Origin: Neoroseomonas eburnea
GTDB taxonomy: Bacteria; Pseudomonadota; Alphaproteobacteria; Acetobacterales; Acetobacteraceae
Reading direction: 5' to 3'
Assembly (NCBI RefSeq): GCF_018129005.1
Contig: NZ_JAAEDL010000010.1
Span: 107,007-171,006 of the forward strand
DNA: 64,000 nt
Part shown: piece by piece, positions 51,591 to 59,996 of the stretch
Layout of the letters: the number at the start of each line of letters is the position of its first letter
How positions within the stretch are numbered: the stretch's first letter is position 1
Program-made: the position numbers and the translations under genes
The notes under the pieces: generated by a model
Told to the model about the DNA's origin: nothing
Databases searched by the model: none
The model's input: only the letters and a program-made list of their open reading frames with translations

Positions 51591-52838
51591 TCAGCACCGC
51601 ACCGGCCGGACCGTCGCCAGGACTGCCGCGCCGAGCGCGAGAAAGATCAGCACTGTCGCCATCCCCGCCCGCTGGCTGCCGGTCGCGGCCGTCACGCCCG
51701 CGAGCACCGCCGGGCCGAGGAAGCCGGTGATCCGGCCGGACAGCGCGAAGAGGCCGAAATGGGCTGTCATCTCCCCTTCCGGGGCCATCCGCGCCATCAG
51801 CGTGCGGGACGCCGCCTGGGCCGGCCCCATGAATATGCCGAGAGCCATGGCCAGGCCCCAGAACCACCCCTTGCTGTCGGTGGCGAGCAACCCGGCGCCG
51901 AGCACGATCATCGACATCAGCGCGACCATCACCGTCCGCTTGGAGCCGAGCCTGTCTTCAAGCAGCCCGAAGCCGGCGGCCCCCAGGCCGGCCGTCACGT
52001 TGAGCGCGATGCCGAAAAGCAGGATCTCCTCGAAGGTCATGCCATGGACGCCGGCGGCATAGATGGCGCCGAAGGCGAACAGCGTGTTGAGCCCGTCCGT
52101 ATAGAACAGCCGCGCGATCAGGAAGCGGAGCATGTCCGGCCGGCGCGGCAGGCCGCGCAGGAGGAAATGCGTCTCCGCCACACAGGCGGTGACGGCTTGC
52201 CGCATCGGCACGCGATCGCCGGGCGGGTCCGGCACCGCCAGCAGCACCGGCCAGGCGAAGACCACCGTCCAGGCGGCAACCAGCAGCGCCGTGGCGCGCA
52301 CATGCTCTGAAACCTCGCGATCCAGCCCGAAGAGCGGCGGATTGGGCTGCACGAGCAACACCAGCGCGACGCCGAGGCAAGCGAGCCCGCCCGCATAGCC
52401 GAGACCCCAGGCGAGGCCCGAAAGGCGCCCCATGTGCTCGGGTGTCGTCACTTCCGGCAGCATCGCGTTGTAGAACACGGTGCCGAGCTCGAAGGCGACG
52501 GTCGCAAGCCCGACGCAGACCAGCGCCCAGAGCGTCCAGGACGGGTCAGGTTCCGCGTACCATGTCAGGCCGGTGAAGACCGCGGTGCAGAGGGTGCAGG
52601 CCGCGAGCAGGGCGCGGCGATGGCCGCCGCGATCCGCGACGGCGCCGAGCAGCGGCGACAGCACGGCGATGGCGACCGCCGCGACGGTCTGCATCCACCC
52701 CCATTCGGCCTGTCCGGTGGCCGGGTCGGGTGCGATGCCCTGGGCGAAATAAGCCGCGATCACGAAGGTCGATACGACCGTCGGAAAGGCGCTGTTCGCC
52801 CAGTCGAAGGTGGCCCAGGCGATTGCCTTGCGGTTCAT
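51591..52838 (-). CDS. UMF1-family MFS transporter
   Basis: 415 residues with 12 membrane segments. The opening AWATFDWANSAFPTVVSTFVIAAYFAQGIA and FYNAMLPEVTTPEHMGRLSGLAWGLGYAGGLACL are the UMF1 (Vacuole effluxer Atg22-like) signature. Homologues in fungi export amino acids from vacuoles; the bacterial substrates are unknown. Flanked on both sides by family A elements. Confidence 0.91.
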   Translation of the reverse strand: MNRKAIAWATFDWANSAFPTVVSTFVIAAYFAQGIAPDPATGQAEWGWMQTVAAVAIAVLSPLLGAVADRGGHRRALLAACTLCTAVFTGLTWYAEPDPSWTLWALVCVGLATVAFELGTVFYNAMLPEVTTPEHMGRLSGLAWGLGYAGGLACLGVALVLLVQPNPPLFGLDREVSEHVRATALLVAAWTVVFAWPVLLAVPDPPGDRVPMRQAVTACVAETHFLLRGLPRRPDMLRFLIARLFYTDGLNTLFAFGAIYAAGVHGMTFEEILLFGIALNVTAGLGAAGFGLLEDRLGSKRTVMVALMSMIVLGAGLLATDSKGWFWGLAMALGIFMGPAQAASRTLMARMAPEGEMTAHFGLFALSGRITGFLGPAVLAGVTAATGSQRAGMATVLIFLALGAAVLATVRPVRC

Positions 52839-52925
52839 GGGCCAAGGGTGGTGCCGTATCGGCCGCCACGGTGCAAGGGCGGAGTCGTGACCGCTGAGCG
52901 GCGCCCGGCGGTTCCCATTGGGGCC

Positions 52926-53061
52926 TTGAGAGGGGCGCTGCCCCTCTCAAACTCTCCCCGCCAAAGGCCGAAAGGCCTTTGGAAACCGTGACTTGGTATC
53001 CGCGGCGCAGGGGGCTGCAGCCCGCTGGCGGGGGAGTCCGAGGGGTCGGCGCCCCCTCGGG
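52926..53061. repeat. Family A intergenic element, copy 6
   Basis: TTGAGAGGGGC/GCCCCTCTCAA (52926-52950), CCAAAGGCC-GAAA-GGCCTTTGG, then AAACCGTGACTTGG, an AGGGGGCTGCAGCCC-type stem, and CGAGGGG...CCCCCTCGG ending near 53061. Same order of hairpins as copy 1 at 8627-8758. It separates the MFS gene from the end of the nine-gene catabolic operon. Confidence 0.8.
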
Positions 53062-53068
53062 ACACGCG

Positions 53069-54049
53069 TCAGTTGGTGGTGATGTTCGCCGCCCTGACCA
53101 CCTGGCCCCATTGCTCGCTTTCCTGCGCCATCATCTGCGCCAGTTCGGCGGGCGTGGAGGCGGCCGCATCACCGCCCGAGCGGCCGAGCTGCTCGCGGAA
53201 GGCGGCGTTCTCCACCAGCTCGCGCACCGCCGCGCCAAGGCGCGCGACGATCTCGGGCGGCGTGCCGCGCGGCGCGAACAGCGCCCCGGTCGAAGCCGCC
53301 GCGTAGCCCGGCACGCCGGCCTCCTGCATCGTCGGCAGGTCCGGCATCAGCGGATGGCGCTGCGGGCCGCACAGCGCGAGCGCCCGCACCCGCCCGCCGC
53401 GGACATGCGGCTCCGCCGAGGGCAGGCTGTCGAACATCATCGAGATGTTGCCCGCCACCAGATCATTCATCGCCGGCCCGCCGCCGCGATAGGGCACGTG
53501 GACGATGTCGATGCCCGTGCGGTAGCGGAAGAGCTCGCCCGCCAGGTGGATCATCGAGCCCGAACCGCCCGACCCGAAGGTCAGCGCGCCGGGTTCCGCC
53601 TTGGCGAGCGCCACCACCTCCGCGACCGACCGGGCCTGCAGGCCGGCGGTGACCGCCATCAGATGCTCGATGCGGAAGGCCAGGCTGACGGGCGCGAAAT
53701 CCGTCAGCGGATCGAAGCCCATGTTGCGGTAGAGATGCCGGTTCACCGCGATGGCGCCGTTCGTCCCCATCATCAGGCTGTAGCCGTCGGCGGGGGAACG
53801 GATGACATTCTCCATGGCGAGATTGCCGCCGGCGCCGGTGCGGTTCTCCACCACCACCTGCTGGCCGAGCTTTTCCGTCATGCCGCGCGCCAGGATGCGC
53901 GTGAGCACATCGGTGCCGCCGCCAGCCGAGAAGGGCACCACCACGCGGATGGGGCGCGAGGGGAAGGTCTCCGCGCGCAGAAGGGTGGGGCGTGCGAGAC
54001 CGAACGGCGTCGCTGCCGTAGCGGCCAGAAGATGTCGTCGGGCAATCAT
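53069..54049 (-). CDS. Bug/TctC-family receptor (last gene of amine/hydantoin operon)
   Basis: 326 residues with signal peptide (ARRHLLAATAATPFGLARPTLLRAE). Family motifs RPIRVVVPFSAGGGTDVLTRILA, GQQVVVENRTGAGGN and HVPYRGGGPAMNDLVAGNISMMFD. AAGGAG precedes the ATG. It is 89 nt downstream of the hydantoinase B gene on the same strand and has no TctA/TctB nearby. Its place at the end of the operon suggests that it binds the operon's substrate. Confidence 0.91.
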   Translation of the reverse strand: MIARRHLLAATAATPFGLARPTLLRAETFPSRPIRVVVPFSAGGGTDVLTRILARGMTEKLGQQVVVENRTGAGGNLAMENVIRSPADGYSLMMGTNGAIAVNRHLYRNMGFDPLTDFAPVSLAFRIEHLMAVTAGLQARSVAEVVALAKAEPGALTFGSGGSGSMIHLAGELFRYRTGIDIVHVPYRGGGPAMNDLVAGNISMMFDSLPSAEPHVRGGRVRALALCGPQRHPLMPDLPTMQEAGVPGYAAASTGALFAPRGTPPEIVARLGAAVRELVENAAFREQLGRSGGDAAASTPAELAQMMAQESEQWGQVVRAANITTN

Positions 54050-54138
54050 CCCGGTGCTCCTTGCATGATGTCGTCGAGAGCCTGTTCCGTGGCACTCCCG
54101 GGCGGCGGCCTCTGATGGGCCGCTCTGCCCCGCATCGG

Positions 54139-55851
54139 TCAGCCTTCGGCCATGGCACGGGCGACCAGCACCGCGCCGTAGTCGCGCCGCGCCTCCTCCA
54201 TGGTGAAGCGGCCATCCGCGATGTCGGTGGCGAGCGCCCGTGGGTCGCGTTCCGTAGGTTCGCCGAAGCCGCCGCCGCCCGGGGTTTCCAGGCGCACGCT
54301 CTCGCCCGCCTTCAGCACCAGGTTGGCGGCCTTGGAGGAGAGTTCCTCCTCGGCATCCGTGCCGGGGTTGCGCAGCAGCCGCGCCGTCCCGCCCGGCAGC
54401 CCGCCGAACAGCCCTGGCGCGCCTGCGCGGTGCCCATCCGAGCGGGCGGAGAAGATCACGCCGTCGCGCGTCGCGCGGATCTGCCGCGCGATGCCCATGC
54501 CGCCGCGATGCCGCCCCGCGCCGCCGGAGCCTTCCACCAGCGCGTATTCGTCGACCAGCAGCGCGTATTCGTTCTCGAGCGCCTCGGCCGGCAGGTTGGA
54601 GGTGTTGGTGACATGCACATGCACGCCATCCATCCCGTCCGCGTTGTGCCGCGCGCCGACGCCGCCGCCCATGGATTCGAGATAGACGAAGGTGCCGTCC
54701 TGCAGCCGCCGCTCACCGGAGAAGATGATGACCGGCACGCTGTCGAGGCTCGCTGCCATGGCGCGCTCCGGCGGCAGCAGCTCCGCGAAGGCGCCGAACA
54801 GGGCGCGGGCGATCTTGTTGCAGGTGATGGAACGCGCACCCGTCGCCGCCGGGAAGCGCGGATTGACGATGCTGCCTTCGGGCGCGCGGATCTCGATGCA
54901 GGTCGCCATGCCCTGGTTGGGCAGCAGGCCGGGGTCGAGCAGCGTCTTCACCGCGTAGTAGACCGTCGCGCGCAGCGCGCTCTCGGCAACGTTCATCGCG
55001 CCGCGCGCCTGCGGGGCGGAGCCGGCGAAGTCGATCACCAGCGTCTCGCCCCGCACCGACACGCGCGCGGTGATCGGCACTGGGTCGCCGCCGACACCGT
55101 CATCGTCCAGCCAAGCGGTGAACTGCGCGCTGCCATCGGCCATGTCGCGGATGCGGTTGCGCAGGCGACGCGCGGTATAGGCCAGCAGGTCGTCCGTCGC
55201 GGCGATCACCGCCGCCAGGCCCATCTGCTGCACCAGGCCCTGCACAAGCCGCGCGCCGCGCTCGTTCGAGGCGATCTGCACCTTGAGGTCGAGCGCACGC
55301 TCCTCCGGTTCGCGCGAATTCTGCGCGATCAGGTTCAGCAGGCCCTCGTCGAGTTCCCCGGCACGGACGAGCTGCGTCACCGGAATGCGCAGCCCCTCGG
55401 CGAAGATCGTGGTGGCGCCGCCGGAGATCGAGCCCGGCGTCGGCCCGCCGACATCCGAATGATGGCCGACATTGGCGGCGATGTAGCGCGGCTCGCCTTC
55501 GATGAAGACCGGCGTCACCACGGCGATGTCCGGCGTATGCGTACCACCGGCAAGGAAGGGGTCGTTGCAGACGAAGGCGTCGCCTTCGCGCATGCGCTCG
55601 ATCGGATACGCCTCCAGCACCGCCCTCACCGAGCCCATCAGGGAGCCGAGATGCAGCGGGATGTGGGAGGCCTGCGCGACCAGCCGGCCCGTCGCGTCGA
55701 ACAGCCCGACGGAGCAGTCCTTCCGCTCCTTGATGTTGGTCGAGAAGGAGGAGCGGATGAGCGTGTTGCCCATGTCCTCGGTGATGGAGAGCAGCCGGTT
55801 GCTGAACACCTCCATCGCGATCGGATCGGAGAGGGATGGCATGGCGTTCAT
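54139..55851 (-). CDS. hyuB: Hydantoinase B/oxoprolinase family protein
   Basis: 570 residues of the HyuB/oxoprolinase beta family. Signatures: DPIAMEVFSNRLLSITEDMGNTLIRSSFSTNIKERKDCSVGLFD, GDAFVCNDPFLAGGTHTPDIAVVTPVF, and the C-terminal ETPGGGGFGEPTERDP. With HyuA it forms an ATP-dependent amide hydrolase, as in N-methylhydantoinase or 5-oxoprolinase, or an acetone/acetophenone carboxylase-like enzyme. The ATG overlaps the HyuA stop by 4 nt. Confidence 0.92.
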   Translation of the reverse strand: MNAMPSLSDPIAMEVFSNRLLSITEDMGNTLIRSSFSTNIKERKDCSVGLFDATGRLVAQASHIPLHLGSLMGSVRAVLEAYPIERMREGDAFVCNDPFLAGGTHTPDIAVVTPVFIEGEPRYIAANVGHHSDVGGPTPGSISGGATTIFAEGLRIPVTQLVRAGELDEGLLNLIAQNSREPEERALDLKVQIASNERGARLVQGLVQQMGLAAVIAATDDLLAYTARRLRNRIRDMADGSAQFTAWLDDDGVGGDPVPITARVSVRGETLVIDFAGSAPQARGAMNVAESALRATVYYAVKTLLDPGLLPNQGMATCIEIRAPEGSIVNPRFPAATGARSITCNKIARALFGAFAELLPPERAMAASLDSVPVIIFSGERRLQDGTFVYLESMGGGVGARHNADGMDGVHVHVTNTSNLPAEALENEYALLVDEYALVEGSGGAGRHRGGMGIARQIRATRDGVIFSARSDGHRAGAPGLFGGLPGGTARLLRNPGTDAEEELSSKAANLVLKAGESVRLETPGGGGFGEPTERDPRALATDIADGRFTMEEARRDYGAVLVARAMAEG

Positions 55852-57884
55852 GCGGCGATCTCCAGGATCAGGTTGCCCGCCGCATCCATGGTGACGGACT
55901 GGCCGGGCTCGACCACGGTGGTGGAGGACATTTCGTCGATGATGGCAGGGCCCGGGATGCGCAGCCCGGCGCCCAGCGCGGCGCGGTCGAAGACCAGCGT
56001 GTCGCGCCAGCCCTCGTCGAAATGCACGCTGCGGGTGGCGCGCGGCGCGGGCGTTCCGGCAGCCGCGCCACGCGGCGGGGTGGCAGGGCGCTCGACCGCG
56101 CCGATCGCCTTGAGACGGCAGTTCACCACCTCGATCACGCGATCGGGCACGTCGTAGCCGTATTCCTGCCGGTGCGCGACGGTGAAGGCCGCACGGAACT
56201 GGTCCAGCGTGAAGCCGCCGGCATCCGGCAGCGCGACCTGCACCTCGTGGTTCTGGCCCTTGTAGCGGGCATCGATCACGCGGGCGAAGGCGCGGTGCTC
56301 CTTGGGCACCTGGCTGGCGTCGAGCCAGTCGCGCCCCTGCGCTTCCATGCCGGCGAAGCGGTCCATGATGCCGGGCCAGGACCCGTCGGTCGCCTGCACC
56401 ACCTCGCTGCGCACGAAATCGAGGCTGATGTCGGACATCAGGATGCCGCGGGCGCACATGGTCCCCGGTTCCTGCGGCACCAGCACGCGGCGGATGCCGC
56501 ATTCCCGCGCGACGGCGGAGGCATGCAGCGGCCCCGCGCCGCCGAAGGGGAAGAGCGCGAAAGTCGCGAGGTCATGCCCCTTCTCGGTCGAGACGGCGCG
56601 GATCGCCCGGCTCATGTTGGCGACGGCGATGCGGATGATGCCGAGCGCGGCCTGCTCCACCGTCAGGCCGAGCGGGCGGGCAATCTTCTCCTCGATCGCC
56701 TGGCGCGCGGCCGCTTCCTGCACCTCCATCCGCCCGCCGAGCAGCGAGACGGGATCGAGCCGGTGCAGCACGATGTTGGCGTCGGTCAGCGTCGGTTCCT
56801 TGCCGCCGCGGCCATAGGCGACCGGGCCCGGATCGGCGCCCGCGCTGTGCGGGCCGACCTTCAGCGCGCCGGCATCGTCGATCCAGGCGATCGAACCGCC
56901 GCCCGCGCCGATCACATGCACATCGACCATCGGCGTGCGCACCGGGTAGTCAGCCACCAGTCGGCTGGTGGCGAAGGCCGGGCGGCCATTGGCGATCAGC
57001 GAGACATCGGTGCTGGTGCCGCCGACATCGTAGGTCACCACATCCGGGAAGCCCGCCGCGCGCGCCACTTCCGCCGCACCCACCACGCCCGCCGCGGGGC
57101 CGGAGAGGCAGGTGCGCACCGGGAAGGCGCGCACCGTCTCGACCGACATCAGCCCGCCATTCGAATGGATGGTGTAGGGCGGCACCGTCGCGCCGATCTC
57201 GTTCAGCCGCGCCAGGAAGCGTTCCAGGTAGCGCTCCATCCGCGGCCCGACATAGGCGTTGATGACGGTGGTGGAGAAGCGCTCGTACTCGCGGAATTCC
57301 GGCAGCACCTCGGAGGAGGTGGAGACATAGGCGTCGGGCAGGATGCCGCGCACGATCTCGGCCGCCCGCCGTTCATGCGCATCGCGCAGATAGGCGTGCA
57401 GGAAGCAGATGCCGACGGCCTTCACGCCCGCCTCGCCCAGCCGGCGCGCGGCGGCGGCGACCGCCTCCTCGTCCAGCGGCAGCAGCTCGTCGCCGGCCGC
57501 GTCGATGCGTTCCGCCACCTCGATGCGCAGCGCGCGGGGGACCAGCAGCGGCGGATTGGCGACGGAATAGTCGTACAGGCTCGGCCGCGTCTGCCGGCCG
57601 ATCTCCAGCACGTCGCGGAAGCCCTTGGTGGTGATCAGGCCGGTGCGCACGCCGCGCCGTTCGATCACCATGTTGGTCGCGACGGTGGTGCCGTGACCGA
57701 CGAAGGAGACCTCCTGCGCCGCGATGCCGAACTCGCCGAACAGCGCGCGCAGGCCGGTCTCGATCGCCTCGGAGGGATCCGAGGGCGTGGAGGGCGTCTT
57801 GAAGTAGCGCAGGCTGCCGTCCCGCGCGTCATGCACCGTGAAGTCGGTGAAGGTGCCGCCGACGTCGAAGCCGATCCTGTACAT
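55848..57884 (-). CDS. hyuA: Hydantoinase A/oxoprolinase family protein
   Basis: 678 residues, the usual size. Actin-like ATPase fold: YRIGFDVGGTFTDFTVHDARDG at the N-terminus, VGHGTTVATNMVIERRG, VTYDVGGTSTDVSLI, and GAGGGSIAWIDDAGALKVGPHSAGADPGPVAYG. The partner HyuB follows with a 4-nt overlap, and RidA precedes by 2 nt. ATP-dependent opening of a cyclic amide such as an N-methylhydantoin is the family activity most in keeping with the amine-oxidase neighbours. Confidence 0.93.
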   Translation of the reverse strand: MYRIGFDVGGTFTDFTVHDARDGSLRYFKTPSTPSDPSEAIETGLRALFGEFGIAAQEVSFVGHGTTVATNMVIERRGVRTGLITTKGFRDVLEIGRQTRPSLYDYSVANPPLLVPRALRIEVAERIDAAGDELLPLDEEAVAAAARRLGEAGVKAVGICFLHAYLRDAHERRAAEIVRGILPDAYVSTSSEVLPEFREYERFSTTVINAYVGPRMERYLERFLARLNEIGATVPPYTIHSNGGLMSVETVRAFPVRTCLSGPAAGVVGAAEVARAAGFPDVVTYDVGGTSTDVSLIANGRPAFATSRLVADYPVRTPMVDVHVIGAGGGSIAWIDDAGALKVGPHSAGADPGPVAYGRGGKEPTLTDANIVLHRLDPVSLLGGRMEVQEAAARQAIEEKIARPLGLTVEQAALGIIRIAVANMSRAIRAVSTEKGHDLATFALFPFGGAGPLHASAVARECGIRRVLVPQEPGTMCARGILMSDISLDFVRSEVVQATDGSWPGIMDRFAGMEAQGRDWLDASQVPKEHRAFARVIDARYKGQNHEVQVALPDAGGFTLDQFRAAFTVAHRQEYGYDVPDRVIEVVNCRLKAIGAVERPATPPRGAAAGTPAPRATRSVHFDEGWRDTLVFDRAALGAGLRIPGPAIIDEMSSTTVVEPGQSVTMDAAGNLILEIAA

Positions 57885-57886
57885 GG

Positions 57887-58252
57887 TCAGCGCGCCGCCG
57901 TGACGACGATCTCGACCAGCGTGCCGGGGCCGAGTTCCGCCACCCCGACGGTCGCGCGGGTCGGCAGTTCCTCGGGCCCGAAGAACTCGGTCCACGCCTC
58001 GTTCATCGCATCCTTCTGCTTGAGGTCGATGACGAAGATGGTGGCCGACAGCACCTTGGACTTGTCACTGCCGTGCTGCGCGAGCAGCGCGCCGATGCGC
58101 GCCAGGGCCTGCGCCGTCTGGCCCTTCATCGGCAGCGACTTGTCCTCGGCGACCATGCCGCCGAGGTAGAGCAGGCCGCCATGCTCGACGACGCGATGCA
58201 TGATGGGCGTGCGGTGATGGCGTGCGATCATGGCAGGGGTGTCCTTCGTCAT
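57887..58252 (-). CDS. RidA family deaminase-like protein
   Basis: 121 residues forming one RidA/YjgF domain: MHRVVEHGGLLYLGGMVAEDKSLPMKGQTAQALARIGALLAQHGSDKSKVLSATIFVIDLKQKDAMNEAWTEFFG and RATVGVAELGPGTLVEIVVTA (with the family arginine in RATVGV). RidA hydrolyses reactive enamine/imine products of amino-acid oxidation. It is 5 nt from the DAO gene upstream and 2 nt from hyuA, fully in keeping with imine release by the FAD oxidases of this operon. Confidence 0.9.
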   Translation of the reverse strand: MTKDTPAMIARHHRTPIMHRVVEHGGLLYLGGMVAEDKSLPMKGQTAQALARIGALLAQHGSDKSKVLSATIFVIDLKQKDAMNEAWTEFFGPEELPTRATVGVAELGPGTLVEIVVTAAR

Positions 58253-58257
58253 CGGTG

Positions 58258-59418
58258 TCAGCCCGCGGGCTGCGGCAGCGCCGCGCCGGCAGGGAGGAAG
58301 GGTTGGGCGCCGCCGAAGCGGTCGGGCGCGAAGGGCGCGATGGGCCGCGCGGTCGCGCCCTGGATGACCAGGTCCGCGACGATACCGCCGATCAGCGGCG
58401 CCAGCGCGAAGCCATGACCGCAGAAGCCGAAGGCGTGCACCACGCCGGCGGCGCGCGTGCTGCGCCCGATCACCGGGATCTCGTCCGGCGTCACGCCCTC
58501 GATGCCCGCCCAGGCATGGACGATCTTCGCGCCGGCGAGGATCGGAAACAGTTCCATCGCGGTGCGCGCGGAATAGGCCAGGCGCGGCACGTCCAGCGAC
58601 ACCGCGCCGGTATCGAGGCTGCCGACGCCCTTGTGCCCGCCGCCGATCATCGCCTGCCCGCTCTCCGCCTGCTTGAAGGAGAGCGGCCGCCCCGCCGCCC
58701 CCACCACCGGCCCGAGGAAGGCCGGCAGGCGGGAGGTCAGCATCATCATGAAGGCGTTGAAGCCGAAAGGGATGTCGTCGCCGACCGTGCGCGCGATCCG
58801 CCCGCCCCAGGCGCCGGCGGCGTTCACCAGCACCGGTGCTGCATGCGTCGCGCCATCGGCCGTGCGCAGCGCCCATCGGCCGTCGCGGTAGTCCACGCCG
58901 ACGACCTTCGCGTCCTCGACGATCTCCGCCCCGGCGCTGCGTGCCGCGCGGGCGAAGGCGAGCGTCGTGCGCAGCGGCGCGGCGAAGCCGTCCCGACGCG
59001 TCACCATGCCGCCGACGACATGCGGCGCGACGGCGGGCAGCAGGCGCCGCACCTCGTCAGCGCCGATGACGTCCTCGTGCGCGTAGCCCTGCGCGCGCAG
59101 CGTCGCCGCGCGGGCTTCGAGCAGCGCGAGCTCCGCCGCGTTCTCCGCCACCTTCACCTGGCCGGGGGCGCGGAAGCCGCAATCCTCGCCGACCAGGTCG
59201 GTGATGCGGTGCCAGAGCGTCAACGCCTCCAGCGCCAGCGGCACTTCCGCGAGATGCCGCCCGAGCGTCCGCACGCCGCCCGCCGAATAGCCCGAGGCAT
59301 GGGCGGCGACACGCTTCGCTTCCAGAACCCGCACGCACCGGCCGCGCCGCGCGAGATGCAACGCCGCCGAAAGCCCATGCAGACCGCCGCCGATGACGAG
59401 GACCTCCGGCGTGCTCAT
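58258..59418 (-). CDS. FAD-dependent amine/amino-acid oxidase (DAO family) 1
   Basis: 386 residues. DAO-type FAD domain begins EVLVIGGGLHGLSAALHLARRGRCVRVLEAKRV (GxGxxG). The segment SGYSAGGVRTLGRHLAEVPLALEAL follows, and the C-terminal GVTPDEIPVIGRSTRAAGVVHAFGFCGHGFALAPLIGG binds FAD again. This resembles sarcosine oxidase/HcnC/D-hydroxyproline dehydrogenase catalytic subunits. The ATG overlaps the stop of the preceding gene frame by 4 nt. Confidence 0.9.
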   Translation of the reverse strand: MSTPEVLVIGGGLHGLSAALHLARRGRCVRVLEAKRVAAHASGYSAGGVRTLGRHLAEVPLALEALTLWHRITDLVGEDCGFRAPGQVKVAENAAELALLEARAATLRAQGYAHEDVIGADEVRRLLPAVAPHVVGGMVTRRDGFAAPLRTTLAFARAARSAGAEIVEDAKVVGVDYRDGRWALRTADGATHAAPVLVNAAGAWGGRIARTVGDDIPFGFNAFMMMLTSRLPAFLGPVVGAAGRPLSFKQAESGQAMIGGGHKGVGSLDTGAVSLDVPRLAYSARTAMELFPILAGAKIVHAWAGIEGVTPDEIPVIGRSTRAAGVVHAFGFCGHGFALAPLIGGIVADLVIQGATARPIAPFAPDRFGGAQPFLPAGAALPQPAG

Positions 59419-59996
59419 GCGGGCTCTCCCGCATCGGTCTGCGCGGGCCGTGACGCCGGGCGTTCCGAGGCCAGCGCGGCCAGGGCGGCCAACCCCACCG
59501 GCCGCGCGAAATGCAGCGGCCCGAGCAGCGCGGCCTGGGCCAGCGCCTCCGGCTCGCGCCCATCCTCCAGCAGTCCGGCGATCTCCACGGGATCGACCCG
59601 TTCCGCCGCCGGCAGTGGCCGCGCCGTGGCGACCACCGTGTCATCGATCGGACGTCCTGCCATCGCCAGCGCGGCACTGCGCGCCTGCGCCACGGCATCC
59701 GCCGCACCGAGCACGGCGCCGGCGGCGAAGACCCCGGTGACGCTGGTCTCGCCCCGCTCATCCACCACCGGCACGCCGCCATCGAAGGTACAGCCGAGCG
59801 CGGCCAGCAGCAGCGGCGCATCCTCCAGCACCAGCAGCCGAGCGAAGGGCAGCGCGCGCACGCCGGCCGCATCCTCCACCCACACCAGGCCCGGCTCTGC
59901 GTGCCAGGCGGGCGCCTCCAGCACCAGCGCATCCGGCAGGTGCCGCGCCGCCTCGCGCGCCGCTTCGCCCCGGCCGAGGATCAGCACATCGCTCAT
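59415..59996 (-). CDS. Short FAD-domain-like accessory protein
   Basis: 193 residues, beginning DVLILGRGEAAREAARHL, like a Rossmann start, and containing GETSVTGVFAAGAVLGAADAVAQARSAALAM, which resembles the second FAD-contact segment (VFAAGD) of pyridine nucleotide-disulfide oxidoreductases. The usual middle part of such enzymes is absent, so this is either a truncated member or a small accessory subunit. It overlaps both neighbours by 4 nt, which argues that it is expressed. Function not recognised. Confidence 0.7.
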   Translation of the reverse strand: MSDVLILGRGEAAREAARHLPDALVLEAPAWHAEPGLVWVEDAAGVRALPFARLLVLEDAPLLLAALGCTFDGGVPVVDERGETSVTGVFAAGAVLGAADAVAQARSAALAMAGRPIDDTVVATARPLPAAERVDPVEIAGLLEDGREPEALAQAALLGPLHFARPVGLAALAALASERPASRPAQTDAGEPA

